In this document: positions 1 to 8,814 of the stretch, piece after piece
Position numbering within the stretch: the stretch's first letter is position 1
Layout of the letters: each line of letters begins with the position of its first letter
Assembly: GCA_903820035.1 (NCBI GenBank)
Contig: CAIJFT010000247.1
Coordinates: 1-37,326 of the forward strand
Source: an uncultured Opitutia bacterium
GTDB lineage: Bacteria; Verrucomicrobiota; Verrucomicrobiia; Opitutales; Opitutaceae
Direction of reading: 5' to 3'
DNA length: 37,326 nucleotides
The notes under the pieces: generated by a model
The model's database searches: none
The model's input: only the letters and a program-made list of their open reading frames with translations
What the model was told of the DNA's origin: nothing
Made by a program: the position numbers and the translations under genes

Positions 1-563
1 AAGGTGCCGATGAGAAAGGGACCGTAGTCCATCTCGCGCCAGGGCTCGCGTTTCACCGGGGCGGGTCCGGTGGAGTCGCCTTGCGGCAGGCCGGCGAGAT
101 AAGCGGCGGTGACGGTCACGAACTGCGACGGGTTGCGTCCGGCGAGATACGTTTCGCGGATGTAGTGGATAACGTCGTACTTCTCGCGCGGCACGAGCTG
201 CACCTGCGGCGCCATGAGCCGCCAGCCGCGGGTGAGCGGCTGGTACATCGTGTACGGATCCCCGCCGTGGTTGAATTTGCCCTCGGCGAAACGGAGGGCG
301 TTTGGGATCGAGCCGGCGAGATTGAGGTCCCCATGGCACGCGTGACAGACGGCCTGGTAAACCTTCTCGCCGCGCGCGAGCGACGCCTTGTTCCAGCCAC
401 GGATCAGGCCGGCGTGGTCGATGGATTTTTCGTAATCCGGCAGCGCCGAGGCGGGGAGGAGAGGCGCGCCGGGCGGCAGGCCCGCCTCCTGTGCGAATGC
501 GAAGGACGCCGCCGAGGCTAGACCTAGGATGAAACGCAACGCGGTGGAGCGCGAGGGGGGCAT
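1..563 (-). CDS. Secreted c-type cytochrome domain protein, 3' end outside window
   Basis: The minus-strand frame from the ATG at 563 stays open to the window edge (187 residues visible), so the C-terminus is missing. Residues 1-24 form a signal peptide ending in A-F-A-Q. A single haem-c motif C-H-A-C-H lies at residues 73-77 in a typical cytochrome c context (RGEKVYQAVCHACHGD), so haem attachment in the periplasm is expected. The last visible residues, around MDYGPFLIGT, resemble the start of the DUF6797 region that follows a cytochrome domain in some Verrucomicrobia and Planctomycetes proteins; that assignment is from memory and cannot be confirmed here. It lies 63 bases downstream of the FAD-dependent oxidoreductase and is probably its co-transcribed electron acceptor (inference). 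No Shine-Dalgarno sequence is visible. Confidence 0.8.
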   Translation of the reverse strand, partial: MPPSRSTALRFILGLASAASFAFAQEAGLPPGAPLLPASALPDYEKSIDHAGLIRGWNKASLARGEKVYQAVCHACHGDLNLAGSIPNALRFAEGKFNHGGDPYTMYQPLTRGWRLMAPQVQLVPREKYDVIHYIRETYLAGRNPSQFVTVTAAYLAGLPQGDSTGPAPVKREPWREMDYGPFLIGT

Positions 564-626
564 GCGGATAAAGGTGGGAAGAGCGGGGCGCTTGGCGAGG
601 ACCGAAGGGTGCGCGCGGTGGCCCGA

Positions 627-2225
627 TCAGGGCTGGAGGATCTGCTTGGCGGCCAGCAACCGCGTCCGCAAAACGGCGTAGTCGACGTCCTGCACGCTGA
701 CCTGCTGGTCGAGCGCCGCTCCGGCGGCGATGGCCGCGCTCTGGCTGAGCGCCATGAACACGGGTTCCATGCGGATCGAGCCGTGGGCCACATGGGTCGC
801 GGAGACGCAAATCGGGGAGAGGAGATTTTCGCATGCGCCCCTCCGCGGGATGATCGAGCGGTAGGAGATGCCGTACGGCTTGGGCGGGACGCGCCAGATC
901 ACGCCGTCGCTGATCGTGAAACCCCGCTCGGTGACGAAGTGTTGCACCACGTGGGAGTCCATGCCGAACGACCCCAAGCCGATCGGATCCTGGGCCGAGC
1001 GCTTTCCCTCGCAGTCGTGCTGGGTCATCACGTAGTCGGAAACCATCCGCCGGGCCTCGCGGATGTAGATCATCCACGGCCAGCCGCCGTTGTCGGTGAA
1101 CTCGTCCTTGGACAGACCGTAGGCCGCGACCTTCTGGCGTATCGCGGCGGGGACGCGCGGGTTGTGGCCGAGCGTCCACAAGAAGCCGCGGATGTAGGTC
1201 TCGTGCTCCCGCTCAATTTCCCGCCGCCGCTCGTAGCTGGCCTCCGGATAAGCCCAGTTGGCGCCGGGCAGATCGGAGCCGATCGCGTGCATGTTGTTCC
1301 AGTCGACCTTGGCGCCGCGCCCCGCGAGTGGTTCCACGAGGGCGGGCAGGCGGTCGTCGCCGGCGTCGAAATTGCGCAACAGCAACTCGTGGTCGATTTC
1401 GCGGTAGCCCGCGGGCTTTTCCAGCGGGATGCGGAGCGCAGGGTCGGTCGTCAGGCAGACGCGATAGTTGTAGGCCTGGATTTTTCGGTCGCCCTGGCCG
1501 TTGGCCAGACCGTCCCCGCGGAACACATACGGCAGCAATCCGCTGGCGGCATCGCCGCGCTTCACGGAAGGGTCGACGTCTTTGATGAAGTGATCCTTGT
1601 CGCGCTGCGTGTAATGGACGCGCGGCTGGGTGTCGCCGCGCCGGACTCCGGCCATGTTCTCGCCGTACTGAAGCTCGGCCTCGCGCCCGACGGTGTAGGT
1701 TACGCCGGCGGCGGCCATCAGATCGCCGACGTAGGTTGCGTCGATGAACATCCGGCCCCGGTAGGTCTGGCCGGCGAGCGTGGTGATCGCGGTGATACGC
1801 TTGCCGTCCATCGTCACGCCCTTGCCCGGGGAGCGATCCAGCGGCGCGTTGAACACGACGGTCACGCCGGCGTCGGCGATCATCTTCCGGAAGACGCGCA
1901 GGCCCACGTGGGGCTCGAAGCTGCGGATGTACTTTTCGCCGTAGGCGGCGGCGATGGCGTCATAGAACTCCGAGGCGATGCCACCGAAGGTGTTTCGTTT
2001 CCCGAGGAAGTCGCTCGCGCCCAGCCCGCTGGCACTCATCCCGCCGGGGAAGCCGGTGGGGTTGACCCAGATCACCGAGCGTCCGTCGCGTTTGGCGGCG
2101 ACGGCGGCGGTGACGGCGCCGGATGAGTCACCGTAGATCACGATGTCGTGGATGCGCGCGGCATCCTGCGCGGACAACCGGAGGTTCAGCAGGAGGAGCG
2201 CGAGGAGAGCGACGGTGCGGGGCAT
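627..2225 (-). CDS. Secreted FAD-dependent oxidoreductase (FAD_oxidored family)
   Basis: From the ATG at 2225 the protein has 532 residues. A further ATG ten codons upstream (2255) is possible, but the 2225 start gives a compact signal peptide (residues 1-20, hydrophobic and ending LRLSAQ). The Rossmann dinucleotide motif is at residues 28-44 (IVIYGDSSGAVTAAVAA), followed by GFPGGMSASGLGASD, typical of the FAD_oxidored family (PF12831). An internal ATYVGDLMAAAGV stretch also fits this family. The substrate is unknown; relatives include many uncharacterised secreted enzymes beside glycan uptake genes. It sits 55 bases downstream of a TonB-dependent receptor and 63 bases before a cytochrome c, which suggests oxidation of an imported compound in the periplasm with electrons passed to the cytochrome (inference). 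Confidence 0.85.
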   Translation of the reverse strand: MPRTVALLALLLLNLRLSAQDAARIHDIVIYGDSSGAVTAAVAAKRDGRSVIWVNPTGFPGGMSASGLGASDFLGKRNTFGGIASEFYDAIAAAYGEKYIRSFEPHVGLRVFRKMIADAGVTVVFNAPLDRSPGKGVTMDGKRITAITTLAGQTYRGRMFIDATYVGDLMAAAGVTYTVGREAELQYGENMAGVRRGDTQPRVHYTQRDKDHFIKDVDPSVKRGDAASGLLPYVFRGDGLANGQGDRKIQAYNYRVCLTTDPALRIPLEKPAGYREIDHELLLRNFDAGDDRLPALVEPLAGRGAKVDWNNMHAIGSDLPGANWAYPEASYERRREIEREHETYIRGFLWTLGHNPRVPAAIRQKVAAYGLSKDEFTDNGGWPWMIYIREARRMVSDYVMTQHDCEGKRSAQDPIGLGSFGMDSHVVQHFVTERGFTISDGVIWRVPPKPYGISYRSIIPRRGACENLLSPICVSATHVAHGSIRMEPVFMALSQSAAIAAGAALDQQVSVQDVDYAVLRTRLLAAKQILQP

Positions 2226-2280
2226 GAATGGACGGATCGGAAAGCCAAGTGGCACGGTGGTCCGGGTCGGGCGGATTGCG

Positions 2281-5211
2281 CTAGAAACTCACCGTGGTCG
2301 TCACGCCCAGCTTGCGCGGGGAGTTGAGCCACTGGGCGTAGCGGAGCGTGCCGTTGGTCGAGCGGACGAGGTACACGACCTGATTCGCGTCCAGCAGATT
2401 GGAGACGTTGAGCTGGAGCGTCGGGCGGAGTTTGCCGACCGACTTGAACCGGTAGACGGCGAACAGGTCGTGCAGGAGGCGGTCCGGGAAGTAATACATC
2501 TTCCGTTTGTTCGCGTCGGCCGCGTCGGTGTACATGTAGCCGCGCTGGTTGTCGCGGAGACTGCTGCTCAGGCCCACGACCAGCCCGCGGAACATTCCCT
2601 GGTCGAACTGATAACGGTTGATGAGGCTGTAGCTCCGCTCGGCGTAACCGAAGGTTTTCTCGCCGGCGCGGCGAACGATGAGGTTGCCGCCGGAGGGTGA
2701 GGTGAAGCCGAGTTGGTGCTGGGTGAGCGGCAGCCCGGTCACCCCGGTGCCGACCCCCGAGGTGAGCAGGCCCAGGGCGTCGGCATTGAGGATCTGGCCG
2801 GACTCGGGATCAAGTTGGGCGGCGTAGGGGCTACTGGGATCCTTCATCATGGCGACCGTGAGCGGAATCTGCGCCGAGGCGGGATTGCGTGGATCGGTGC
2901 GCACGAGGAGCGGCGTGACGGTGCCGCCCGCCGTGGCGCGGACCCCCACGACGGTCTGGCCGTTGACGGTGGTGGTGTTGAACTGGTCGTTGTAGAATTG
3001 GGGCAGCACGACGTTACTGCGTTCGCTGCCGTTGGCGGTGGTGAAATTGACACGGACTTCCCAGCCCCGCAGCGGGCGCGTGGAGAGGGAGAGGTTGTAG
3101 CCGTTGGACGTCTTGCTGAAGGTGTAGGCGCCGCCACCGTTGCGGCCGTTGATGCCGTTGGGGTCGACGTCGTCCTGGGTTGCCCCGAGGGTGGCGGTGA
3201 AGTTCTGCCCTTGGGAAACGTAGTAGTTGAAATTGCCCGACACGCGGTCCTCCCAGAGTCCGAACTTCAGGCCGATGTCCTTGCTCACGCCCTTGCCCGG
3301 CGGCAGGGGCTGGTTGTAGATGTCGCGGGTCGCGTCGAGGTTGATCTTCGCGTTGGTGGCGTAGTTGACCGAGACGCGCACGCCCTTGAGCGGCGTGTCG
3401 ACGACGGCGCCGGTCGTCAGGCTATCGTAGTTGAACGGGCCGCGCGCCAGACCCGTGGTGGAGCGGAGGTAGGTGGCTTCCTCGGCGCGGTAACCGGCCA
3501 TCGTGTCGATCCGCCCCTTCCACCATTCGCTGAACAGGCTGACGCCGTGGCTGCGCTCGATGGTCTCCTCGTGGTAGTAGCCGGGGAGGGTGCTCGCGCC
3601 GGTGGCCGCGGTGATCGGCCCGGAGAAGCCCCACGGGTTGCCCGCCGTGGGTGGGACCGCGCGCGGATAAATTACCGGCTGGGCGATGTAGGTCTTGCCG
3701 TTCGGATGCACCAGGGAGGAGAAGGGCCACGACTGGCCGCCGATGATCTGGGTGGTATTGATGGGGAGCCAGATCGCCGGCATGTTGATCCGGCCGGAGT
3801 CGGCCGCCGTGATCAGCGCTGGATTTTGGATCACTTTGCCGGAGGCGTCGGCTTCATAGTATTTCCACTGTTCCTGGTTCGTCCACGACTGCATGTCCTG
3901 GAGGAAGGCGCTGGCTTGGTGCCGGCCCAGACGGCCGGCGTCCTTTTGATAGGCGAGGGCGGCGCGGTAACCGCGGGCGCCGGTGTGGAAGGGATTCAAC
4001 TGCGGGAGGCCGGAGGTGAACGCCCACGACGTGCCGACCTGACCGGTCACCGGGTCCGCGTAGAGATTGCCGGCGCCACCGGGCGCGAAGATCGTGCTGT
4101 TGGTCGGGCTCAGCGCGTTGTTCACCCGCGCGTCGTGGCCGTAGCGCACCTGGAGCGCGAGGCCCTCGGCCAGCGTCGTCTCGGCGACGATGGATTTGCT
4201 GATGTTTTTAAACGCAAAGGCGTAGTAAGGCCCGAAGAGCGTGTCGGCCTTCGTGACGTCAATGACGCCGCCGGTCAGCGCGCTCGCGTTCGGGAAAGCC
4301 GCGATGTAGCGCGTGCTTTGTCCGTCCATCCGCTCGCCGGTGGGGAGCAGGAGGTTGAGCGGCGCGCGCACCGTGCCGGAGTTCGGGTAGGTCGTGTTGC
4401 GGGTCAGGTGCCGCCACTCGCCGCGGATCTCGAGGCGTTGCCAGGGCCGGATCGTGGTGGCGAGTTGCAACCCTTCGTTTTGCTGGCGGTTCGCGGGGCG
4501 GAAATACTTCGCGTCGCCCTTAACGGCGTTGATGCGCCAGCCCCAATATTTGAAGCCGGACCCGACATCGAGGGTGTAGCGGCGGCTGCCTTCCGAATCT
4601 CCCCCGGCGGCGAGGGTGCCCCGTAGCGGGCGGCCCACGGCGGCGCGTTTGGAGTTGGTGGTGATCACGCCGCCGGCGTCGCCGGAACCAAAGAGCAGCG
4701 AATTGGAGCCGCCCAGCGCGTCGACCCGCTCGACGTCAAAGGAGTCCATCAGCGCCGTGTCCGAGCGGAGGAAGCCGTCGCGCCGCGGGTTGTTGATCGT
4801 CAGTCCGCGCATCGTCATGCTCTTCGGGTCCTGCCGGTCGCCTTCGAGGTCGCCGCGCACTTCCTCGTTGCCGCCGGAGATGATGGCGGAGCCGAGGCCG
4901 CCGAGTTTCGACAACATTTCCGTCATGTCGACGACGCCCATCTCATCCATCAGTTGCCGGTTGAACACCTTGGCATCGAGCGGGGTTTTGCCGAGGGCGG
5001 TGTTCGTACCGGTGATGGAGTTGGTGTTCATCGCCTGGTACGTGTCGGTGGCGTCGGCCGCGACCGCGAAGGGCGTGAGCGTGACGATTTCCTTGGCCGC
5101 GCTGTCGGCGGCTGCGGCGGGCTTGGGCGCGGTTTGGGCGAAACCGGCGTGGGCGGAGATCAGGTAAACCGCGGTGAGCATAAACCGGCGGAGGGGGAGC
5201 GGGGCATTCAT
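2281..5211 (-). CDS. TonB-dependent receptor (TBDR1), SITG type
   Basis: This 976-residue outer-membrane receptor has a signal peptide at residues 1-25 (ending HAGFAQ), a V-T-L-T-P-F-A-V motif at 43-50 that is probably the TonB box, a plug domain over roughly 55-200 (MTMRGLTINNPRRDGF, then GGSNSLLFGSGDAGGVI) and a long beta-barrel ending in the outer-membrane signature TVSF with C-terminal Phe. There is no STN domain, so it probably does not signal to a sigma factor. The plug begins YQAMNTNSITGTNTALGK, closely resembling the receptor at 20670 (YGALNSNSITSFTTEL); the two form one subfamily. It precedes the FAD oxidoreductase and cytochrome genes and probably imports their substrate. The ligand cannot be told from sequence. 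Confidence 0.93.
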   Translation of the reverse strand: MNAPLPLRRFMLTAVYLISAHAGFAQTAPKPAAAADSAAKEIVTLTPFAVAADATDTYQAMNTNSITGTNTALGKTPLDAKVFNRQLMDEMGVVDMTEMLSKLGGLGSAIISGGNEEVRGDLEGDRQDPKSMTMRGLTINNPRRDGFLRSDTALMDSFDVERVDALGGSNSLLFGSGDAGGVITTNSKRAAVGRPLRGTLAAGGDSEGSRRYTLDVGSGFKYWGWRINAVKGDAKYFRPANRQQNEGLQLATTIRPWQRLEIRGEWRHLTRNTTYPNSGTVRAPLNLLLPTGERMDGQSTRYIAAFPNASALTGGVIDVTKADTLFGPYYAFAFKNISKSIVAETTLAEGLALQVRYGHDARVNNALSPTNSTIFAPGGAGNLYADPVTGQVGTSWAFTSGLPQLNPFHTGARGYRAALAYQKDAGRLGRHQASAFLQDMQSWTNQEQWKYYEADASGKVIQNPALITAADSGRINMPAIWLPINTTQIIGGQSWPFSSLVHPNGKTYIAQPVIYPRAVPPTAGNPWGFSGPITAATGASTLPGYYHEETIERSHGVSLFSEWWKGRIDTMAGYRAEEATYLRSTTGLARGPFNYDSLTTGAVVDTPLKGVRVSVNYATNAKINLDATRDIYNQPLPPGKGVSKDIGLKFGLWEDRVSGNFNYYVSQGQNFTATLGATQDDVDPNGINGRNGGGAYTFSKTSNGYNLSLSTRPLRGWEVRVNFTTANGSERSNVVLPQFYNDQFNTTTVNGQTVVGVRATAGGTVTPLLVRTDPRNPASAQIPLTVAMMKDPSSPYAAQLDPESGQILNADALGLLTSGVGTGVTGLPLTQHQLGFTSPSGGNLIVRRAGEKTFGYAERSYSLINRYQFDQGMFRGLVVGLSSSLRDNQRGYMYTDAADANKRKMYYFPDRLLHDLFAVYRFKSVGKLRPTLQLNVSNLLDANQVVYLVRSTNGTLRYAQWLNSPRKLGVTTTVSF

Positions 5212-5336
5212 GGGATTTGCGAGGTGGGAAAGGGGGTGGTGGGAGGTGGGGGGGGGCTAGGAGATGGTCGCGGATCGACGCGCGATCCTTTGTGCGGCAG
5301 GCGGCGGCTGGATGGGGTTGGCCGGGGCGCCGCGGG

Positions 5337-5450
5337 TTAGGCTGCGGACCGGGGCGCGGGCTGGCCGAGGGCCTTCACGGTGAGTCCGACCAAAAAGGCG
5401 GTCAGGATCATGAGGATGATCAGGGTGTAGCGGCGCAGCGTGGCGTTCAA
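5337..5450 (-). CDS. Possible small single-span membrane peptide
   Basis: A 37-residue frame starts at a TTG (5448-5450) and ends at 5337. It has basic residues near the N-terminus (LRRYT), one strong hydrophobic segment at about residues 9-25 (TLIILMILTAFLVGL) and a short Pro/Ala-rich tail. It fits exactly between two TonB-dependent receptor genes, 22 bases after the end of one and 125 bases before the start of the next, without overlapping either. No ribosome binding site is seen and the start codon is a guess. The hydrophobic pattern is more protein-like than the high-GC shadow frames around it, but chance cannot be excluded. No family was recognised. Confidence 0.35.
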   Translation of the reverse strand: MNATLRRYTLIILMILTAFLVGLTVKALGQPAPRSAA

Positions 5451-5472
5451 GGCGTGGAGCGGCTGATTCGGA

Positions 5473-8400
5473 TCAGAAGTCGAATGAGTTTGAGAGTTCG
5501 TAGGCGCGGGGCGGGTTGAGCGCCCACACCGGGGAGCCGTCGCCGTTGACGGCGACGCGCCGCAGACCCTGCGCACTGAAAAGGTCCTGCGCGTTGAGCT
5601 GAATTTTCCACCGCACCTTGTTGCTCAGGATGCGCCAAGAATAGTGGATGAACGCGCCGCCGGCGATGACCGAGCCCGTCTTGTACTCCCGGCTCAGGTC
5701 CGAAACCTGGCCCGGGTAGTTTTGCAGTCCGCCGAAATTGAAGAGCTTGGTGGTCTGGCCGTAGCCGATAACCTTGCCGGACTCCCAGCGCAGATTGGTT
5801 CCAAGGCTCAGGCCCTTGAGCCGACCGTCGGCGACATTGTAGCGCCCGGTCAGCTTCGCGGTGTAAGGCGATAGGCCCGCGCGCTGATTGCCCTCGGTGA
5901 GGACGTCGCTGGCGTAGGAGACGCCGACCACGCTCGCGAAATTGTCCACGAGCAGCTGGGACGTGGAGGGGTTCTTGTTGGTCGTGCCGTCGGCGCGCAT
6001 GCCCTCGTCGAAGTATTTCTTGTAGAAGGCGGCGCGGGTCGCGAAGAACTCGGCGAGTTCGGGCGCGATGCCGGAGGTGCGGGCTTCGGTCTGGTCCACG
6101 CTCGCGACGCAGTCCCAATTCCGATTCGGCCGGTAATACATCTCCAAGGCGTAACCCTTGGAAACCGCGGCCGAGGTGGCGATGGCTCCGTTCGGCAGGG
6201 CATACGGCGTCGTAACGCTGGTCCCATTGGCCCCGATGGTGCTCCACTCGGAGGTGCGGCCGGCGTTGGCGAGCGCAGTGTAGAGCGTGTTCTCGAAGGC
6301 CGGAACGCGATTCTGGACCGAGGTGGACGCGGCGGAGTTGAAGAGCTGCGACGACTTGAAGCGGGTCAGTTTCAGGTCGAGTTTGCCGCTGAATAGGGAG
6401 AAGCCGAGGCCCAGCTCGTCAGTCGTGCCCGTCCGGGGTGGAATCGCGCGGTAGAGGTTGTCCTGGCGCGGGCTGGTGGCGGCGAAGTTCTCCGAGCGAT
6501 TTGCCAGCAGGCGCAGCCAGTCGGTGGCTTTGAAAACGATGCTCTCCGTCTTCGTGTCGCGCTGGTTGCTGAAGGTCGTGCCGGTGGCCAGAAAGTCGTT
6601 GCGGCTGCTGCCCGACAATGCCGGAAACGGAAACCCGCTGTCCGGCTGCAGGGAGCGCAGGGACGACTCCACCTTGTCCCGCCGCCAGCCGAGCAGCGTA
6701 ACGATCCGGTTCTTCCAGAAGAAGCTTTGCAGGGAAACACCCTCGCCGGAATTTTCCTGGATCTGCCACGTGCGCACGGCCGCATTGGGGATGAGCCCCT
6801 GGCCCACGTGGAGCTGCTGGGGCGAGCGAGCCCAAGCCGCCGGTGAGGCCAGATTGTTGTAATATAAATAGTCGTACGAGCGGTTGACCTGCCGCGCCAC
6901 GTCATCGGGGAAGCCGGTAAAACGCAGAGCCGTGTCGCCGACCTTCACGGGTTCACCGACGTACCAGAGCTGCATCACATAGCGGGAGGCCCCGCCGGTG
7001 GAGTTGGCGCCGGAGGCCGCCGCCGGCAGCACGTTGGGAATGTCGCTGTCGAACTGGTAGTGATAGCGGGTGCCGTAGCTGTCCTTGTCCGCTTTGGTGT
7101 AGACGCCGGTGAGGCGATGCGAACCCAGCCAGCCCAGGCGCTCGGTCTGCTTGGCGAAATCGAAGTCGTAGTTCGCCTGGACGAGGTAGTTGTTGGACGT
7201 GGTGTCGCCGCGCTCGGCGATGTTGCGGCCGTAGATGAACGGGCGCAGGAAATTCGGATTCACGCGGCCGTCGGGCAGCTTCTGGTTAATGTCGATCGAG
7301 ATCTGGTTGGATTGGGAGAGGACCGCAAAATACTGGTCGAAGTCGCGGGTTTCGCGCTGGGCGGTGGCCGACACGTAAAGGTCCTGCGTGATCCGTTGGT
7401 CGAGGGTGACGTTGAAACGGCGGATGTGTTCCCTGCGGTAAGAGCCGGGCAATGCGCCGATTTCCACGGTGTCATAGGGGAAGATGCCCTTGTCGGTGAC
7501 TTGGGGATCCGCGCGGAGAATGGCGGCGTTTTCGAGCGCGTCGCCGCTGCGGGCGAACTGGCTGCGGCTCGTCAGCGCCGCGGGCGCGGCGCCGGTGACG
7601 GTGCGGGCGGCAAGGATCGTGGCGGCGTTGTCCAGCGGGTTGGCCCATTGGCCGTTACCGCTGTAAATGAGCGCCGTGCCGTTCGCGAGCGTGTCCAGCG
7701 GACGCCGGATGAGGCCGAGATTTACGGCGGTGCCGTTGGCCAGCGTCACGGTGCTGGCGGGCGCGATGCCGTCGGCGTTGGGCACGGTCGGATCCCAATA
7801 GAAAGCCTGGGCGATTTGGGTCGCCGTCATCTGGGGCGCATAGGTGTTGTAGGCCCGCAGCCAGCCCGAGACGTTGTCCTGCACCGTGCGGTTGTTGGGC
7901 CGGCGACCGAAACTGGTCACGCCCTCGGCGTAGGCGCGCACCGTGGTGCCCTGAAACGGCTGGTAGGTGCCCGTGAGGAAAACCCGCTTATCGCGCAGAA
8001 ACGCGGTTTTGACCTTGTACTGCTGTTCGTTGAACAAGCCGACTCCGCGCACCGCGAGTATGCCCGGGATCACGACTTCGTTGTGGTCCAGCATCACCCG
8101 GTTCGAACCAAACTGATCGATCTTGTTTTCCACCCGGGTGGCCCGCTTGCGGGTATTGGCCAGCTTGGTGGAAGAATTTACCAGACCGGCCGGCTCGGCC
8201 AGGCCGAAGAGAATCGAGTTGGCGCCGCGGAGGAACTCCACGCGCTCGGTGTTGTAGCGGTCCGTGGAACCGATCGTATCGATGAAGTTGATCGTCGTCG
8301 ACGCGCTGCCCAATCCGCGGACGCGAATCACGCCGGAGCGGTTGTTGTTATCACCGAAATCGGAGCCGACGTAACCGTTGGCCCCGCCCAGTGCGGCCAC

Positions 8401-8742
8401 CGGTTCGGCGTGGTAGGTGGAGTCGTTTTCCGCGCCGGCCACAAAGGCCATCGCGCTGGCCACATCCTTCGCCCCGAGGTCGTCCATGAACTCGGTCGTC
8501 AGGACCGTCACGGACGCCGCGACGTCCTTCAGATCGGTCTTGATGCGGCTGCCCGCGAGCGTGGAGGTCGCATGGTAGCCGCGCTCCGAAGCCGTATCGA
8601 CCAGAAAGGGCGACAACACGATGGGGTCGGAAGACGAGGCGGAGGTGGGCGCGGCCGGTTTTGATCCGGCGGCCTGCGCGAGGAGCAGCGCAGGCGAGGA
8701 CAAGGCGGCGGCCCAGAGCAGGGGCAAGGCGAGGGGTTTCAT
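5473..8742 (-). CDS. TonB-dependent receptor (TBDR2), TLAGSR type
   Basis: The frame is open to 8820, but the ATG at 8742 puts a signal peptide directly at the N-terminus (MKPLALPLLW..., ending LLLAQA), giving 1089 residues. I-V-L-S-P-F-L-V at residues 41-48 is the probable TonB box, followed by YHATSTLAGSRIKTDLKDV, which opens the plug. VERVEFLRGANSILFGLAEP-type plug sequence (seen near residues 190-205) is conserved. The barrel ends ELSNSFDF with the C-terminal Phe of outer-membrane proteins. No STN domain is present. The first third resembles the receptor at 29055-32396. An AraC-type regulator diverges from it across a 72-base gap and may control it. The ligand is unknown. Confidence 0.93.
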   Translation of the reverse strand: MKPLALPLLWAAALSSPALLLAQAAGSKPAAPTSASSSDPIVLSPFLVDTASERGYHATSTLAGSRIKTDLKDVAASVTVLTTEFMDDLGAKDVASAMAFVAGAENDSTYHAEPVAALGGANGYVGSDFGDNNNRSGVIRVRGLGSASTTINFIDTIGSTDRYNTERVEFLRGANSILFGLAEPAGLVNSSTKLANTRKRATRVENKIDQFGSNRVMLDHNEVVIPGILAVRGVGLFNEQQYKVKTAFLRDKRVFLTGTYQPFQGTTVRAYAEGVTSFGRRPNNRTVQDNVSGWLRAYNTYAPQMTATQIAQAFYWDPTVPNADGIAPASTVTLANGTAVNLGLIRRPLDTLANGTALIYSGNGQWANPLDNAATILAARTVTGAAPAALTSRSQFARSGDALENAAILRADPQVTDKGIFPYDTVEIGALPGSYRREHIRRFNVTLDQRITQDLYVSATAQRETRDFDQYFAVLSQSNQISIDINQKLPDGRVNPNFLRPFIYGRNIAERGDTTSNNYLVQANYDFDFAKQTERLGWLGSHRLTGVYTKADKDSYGTRYHYQFDSDIPNVLPAAASGANSTGGASRYVMQLWYVGEPVKVGDTALRFTGFPDDVARQVNRSYDYLYYNNLASPAAWARSPQQLHVGQGLIPNAAVRTWQIQENSGEGVSLQSFFWKNRIVTLLGWRRDKVESSLRSLQPDSGFPFPALSGSSRNDFLATGTTFSNQRDTKTESIVFKATDWLRLLANRSENFAATSPRQDNLYRAIPPRTGTTDELGLGFSLFSGKLDLKLTRFKSSQLFNSAASTSVQNRVPAFENTLYTALANAGRTSEWSTIGANGTSVTTPYALPNGAIATSAAVSKGYALEMYYRPNRNWDCVASVDQTEARTSGIAPELAEFFATRAAFYKKYFDEGMRADGTTNKNPSTSQLLVDNFASVVGVSYASDVLTEGNQRAGLSPYTAKLTGRYNVADGRLKGLSLGTNLRWESGKVIGYGQTTKLFNFGGLQNYPGQVSDLSREYKTGSVIAGGAFIHYSWRILSNKVRWKIQLNAQDLFSAQGLRRVAVNGDGSPVWALNPPRAYELSNSFDF

Positions 8743-8790
8743 AGCGGTGGGGAGCAAGAGAGTAACAGCCGGAACCGGCGGGAAAAATGG

Positions 8791-8810
8791 ACAAGTGGGG
8801 ATAAACTTGT
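8791..8810. promoter_or_regulatory. Inverted repeat in the divergent TBDR2/AraC gap
   Basis: ACAAGT at 8791-8796 is repeated inverted as ACTTGT at 8805-8810, with an 8-base spacer. The site lies between the divergent start codons of the receptor (8742) and the AraC-type regulator (8815 or 8824) and is the only clear dyad in this short gap. It is a candidate operator. AraC proteins more often bind direct repeats, so the link to this regulator is a guess. Confidence 0.35.
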
Positions 8811-8814
8811 TGTT

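Noticed and set aside
609-2126. Plus-strand open frame of 505 codons opposite the FAD oxidoreductase
   Set aside because: It lies wholly antisense to a gene with clear motifs, has no domain or signal peptide and its Arg/Gly/Val-rich composition is what the complement of GC-rich codons gives. The same applies to 2713-4626, 7060-8664, 10467-11822 and 33849-35381.
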